Of a DNA stretch of 10,000 nucleotides, positions 8,842 to 10,000 are shown piece after piece (within the stretch, counting starts at the first letter, position 1; every line of letters starts with the position of its first letter). The DNA comes from Bacillus sp. Y1 (GTDB lineage: Bacteria; Bacillota; Bacilli; Bacillales; Cytobacillaceae), in the NCBI RefSeq assembly GCF_003586445.1, contig NZ_CP030028.1, forward strand, positions 1 to 10,000. The letters are read 5' to 3'. The notes under the pieces are model-generated. The model was not told the DNA's origin. It worked only from the letters and a program-made list of their open reading frames with translations, and did no database searches. The position numbers and the translations under genes are program-made.

Positions 8842-9939
8842 GTGCGAGTTCTTATAAAAGAAGTTCAAGAAGGGTGCATTCTTTCTGAAGATGTTATTGG
8901 GTCTTCGGGCCGGGCAATTGTCCAAAAGAAAACAGTGTTGACTTCCGAATTGCTTGAAGTATTAAAAGCCTTCTTAATACCTGAATTAGAGGTTGAAAAG
9001 ACTCTGTCTAGCGGTCATCCTTTTATTCCTAATGAAATACTCTTGGATGACGAAGAAGTGAGACGTGAGGAAAATGAAGAGCCAAGAGAACTTACATTCA
9101 CAGAACTCTTTCTTCAAGCATCAAGAAGCTTTAAAAAAGAGTTTCGAAGTTGGCAGTCGGGTTTGCCAGTAGATGTAACAAAGGTACGTAGTATTATATT
9201 TCCGTTAATCGAAAAAATAGATCACAATCAAGCAGATCTTTTTCAACTACACCACTTTTCAACTGAGGAAGACTATTTATACCAGCATGCGGTTGCAGTT
9301 GGATTAATTAGCAGTTTTATTTCTAAGAAACTAGGTTTTAATAAAGGGGAGATTGTTCAGGTTGCTTTGGCTGGAACTTTAAGTGATTGTGGAATGGCAA
9401 AGCTTTCTGAAGGAATATTAAATAAAAGAACTCCTCTTACACAAGAGGAGTATCAAGAGGTAAAAAACCACCCGACGTATAGCTATAGACTTATTCAAGG
9501 TACACCTTTTATTAGAGAGGCTGGGAAAATCGCCATCTTCCAGCATCATGAGCGAATGGATGGAAGTGGGTATCCATTAGGAGAAAAGGGACAGAAAATC
9601 CACCAATATGCAAAAATTATTGGGGTCGCAGACACATTCCATGCAATGACTTCACAACGATTGTATCGAAAAAAACAGTCTCCTTTTAAAGTATTGGAGA
9701 TGATGCTCCAAGATTTATTTGGACAGTTTGATATTGCCTCCATCCGTGCACTTCAAGCTGGCATTATGAATATTTCAATTGGGAGTTTAGTAAAACTTTC
9801 AAATGGACAAGAAGCTGAAATTCTATTTATTGATGATAATGCACCAACAAGGCCACTTGTAAAAGTATTACCTACTGCTGAAATTATTCATTTGCAGAGA
9901 AACCGGATGATTTTTATTGATGAAGTAAAGATTCCTTAG
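8842..9939 (+). CDS. HD-GYP domain protein with a degenerate HD motif
   Basis: A 365-aa protein. HD-GYP enzymes are usually metal-dependent cyclic-di-GMP phosphodiesterases. The N-terminal region (1-60) resembles the short domain often fused to HD-GYP proteins, followed by an acidic linker (about 68-82). The HD-GYP core spans about 140-310: H149 in QHAVAV, S181-D182 in SDCGMAK where the family usually has His-Asp, H210 in KNHP, H235-H236-E237 in HHERMDGSGYP (234-245) and D264 in VADTF. A small C-terminal domain (about 310-360) resembles the usual tail after the core. The GYP signature is intact, but one metal ligand is replaced by Ser, so activity may be altered or lost. GTG 8842 is chosen because a GAGGGTG site lies six bases upstream. 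No signal peptide or membrane segment is evident. I recall similar genes after gyrA in some Bacillaceae, but not in B. subtilis. Confidence 0.88.
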   Translation: MRVLIKEVQEGCILSEDVIGSSGRAIVQKKTVLTSELLEVLKAFLIPELEVEKTLSSGHPFIPNEILLDDEEVRREENEEPRELTFTELFLQASRSFKKEFRSWQSGLPVDVTKVRSIIFPLIEKIDHNQADLFQLHHFSTEEDYLYQHAVAVGLISSFISKKLGFNKGEIVQVALAGTLSDCGMAKLSEGILNKRTPLTQEEYQEVKNHPTYSYRLIQGTPFIREAGKIAIFQHHERMDGSGYPLGEKGQKIHQYAKIIGVADTFHAMTSQRLYRKKQSPFKVLEMMLQDLFGQFDIASIRALQAGIMNISIGSLVKLSNGQEAEILFIDDNAPTRPLVKVLPTAEIIHLQRNRMIFIDEVKIP

Positions 9940-9945
9940 GATGGT

Positions 9946-9983
9946 AGAGCCAAATAGGTACTATACCTATTTGGCTCTTGAAT
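9946..9983 (+). terminator. Perfect 15-bp inverted repeat after the HD-GYP gene (possible terminator)
   Basis: Bases 9946-9960 pair perfectly with 9964-9978 around a CTA loop, seven bases after the stop codon. The downstream side reads TGAATGTTT, a poor T tract, and the reverse strand has none. It is probably a terminator or 3'-end stabiliser for the HD-GYP message, but termination efficiency is uncertain. Confidence 0.65.
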
Positions 9984-10000
9984 GTTTCCATTTATTGGTT

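Overview
This window is the replication-origin neighbourhood of a low-GC Gram-positive bacterium, almost certainly a member of the Bacillaceae. The gene order dnaA, dnaN, yaaA, recF, remB (yaaB), gyrB, gyrA is the classic Bacillus origin order. The proteins read as close relatives of their Bacillus subtilis counterparts: same lengths within a few residues and intact family motifs. Every gene lies on the + strand, so transcription runs with a fork leaving the origin rightwards. I cannot name the species.

Layout. Positions 1-1017 hold the last 338 codons of dnaA; the window opens inside the gene, about 109 codons in. The 181-bp spacer 1018-1198 is the oriC unwinding region. It has three good DnaA boxes plus degenerate ones, a GC-rich clamp, a DnaA-trio array and a very AT-rich duplex unwinding element. 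dnaN follows (1199-2335) and ends at a terminator-like hairpin. A possible sigma-A promoter then leads into yaaA (2466-2678, TTG start), recF (2747-3865, ATG start) and remB (3875-4099). gyrB (4220-6148) is preceded by a leader packed with three inverted repeats. gyrA (6237-8753) follows an 88-bp gap with a probable terminator, starts at TTG behind a near-perfect Shine-Dalgarno, and ends at a very clear rho-independent terminator. Last is an HD-GYP family gene (8842-9939, GTG start), followed by a perfect 15-bp inverted repeat at the right edge. No rRNA, tRNA, insertion sequence, prophage or CRISPR is visible, and no gap between genes exceeds about 180 bp.

How the genes work together. DnaA melts oriC. 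DnaN is the sliding clamp of the replicative polymerase. RecF helps repair and restart at damaged forks. GyrA and GyrB remove positive supercoils ahead of the forks. yaaA (S4 RNA-binding protein) and remB (DUF370 DNA-binding regulator) are small passengers conserved in this cluster. The HD-GYP gene is the accessory element; its HD motif has lost the metal-ligand histidine (Ser-Asp instead of His-Asp).

This is mostly an ordinary, highly conserved region, and I see no unknown multi-gene system. The points most worth a second look are the degenerate HD-GYP protein, the diverged second DnaA box and short direct repeats in oriC, the overlapping hairpins before gyrB, and a long non-terminator hairpin between yaaA and recF.
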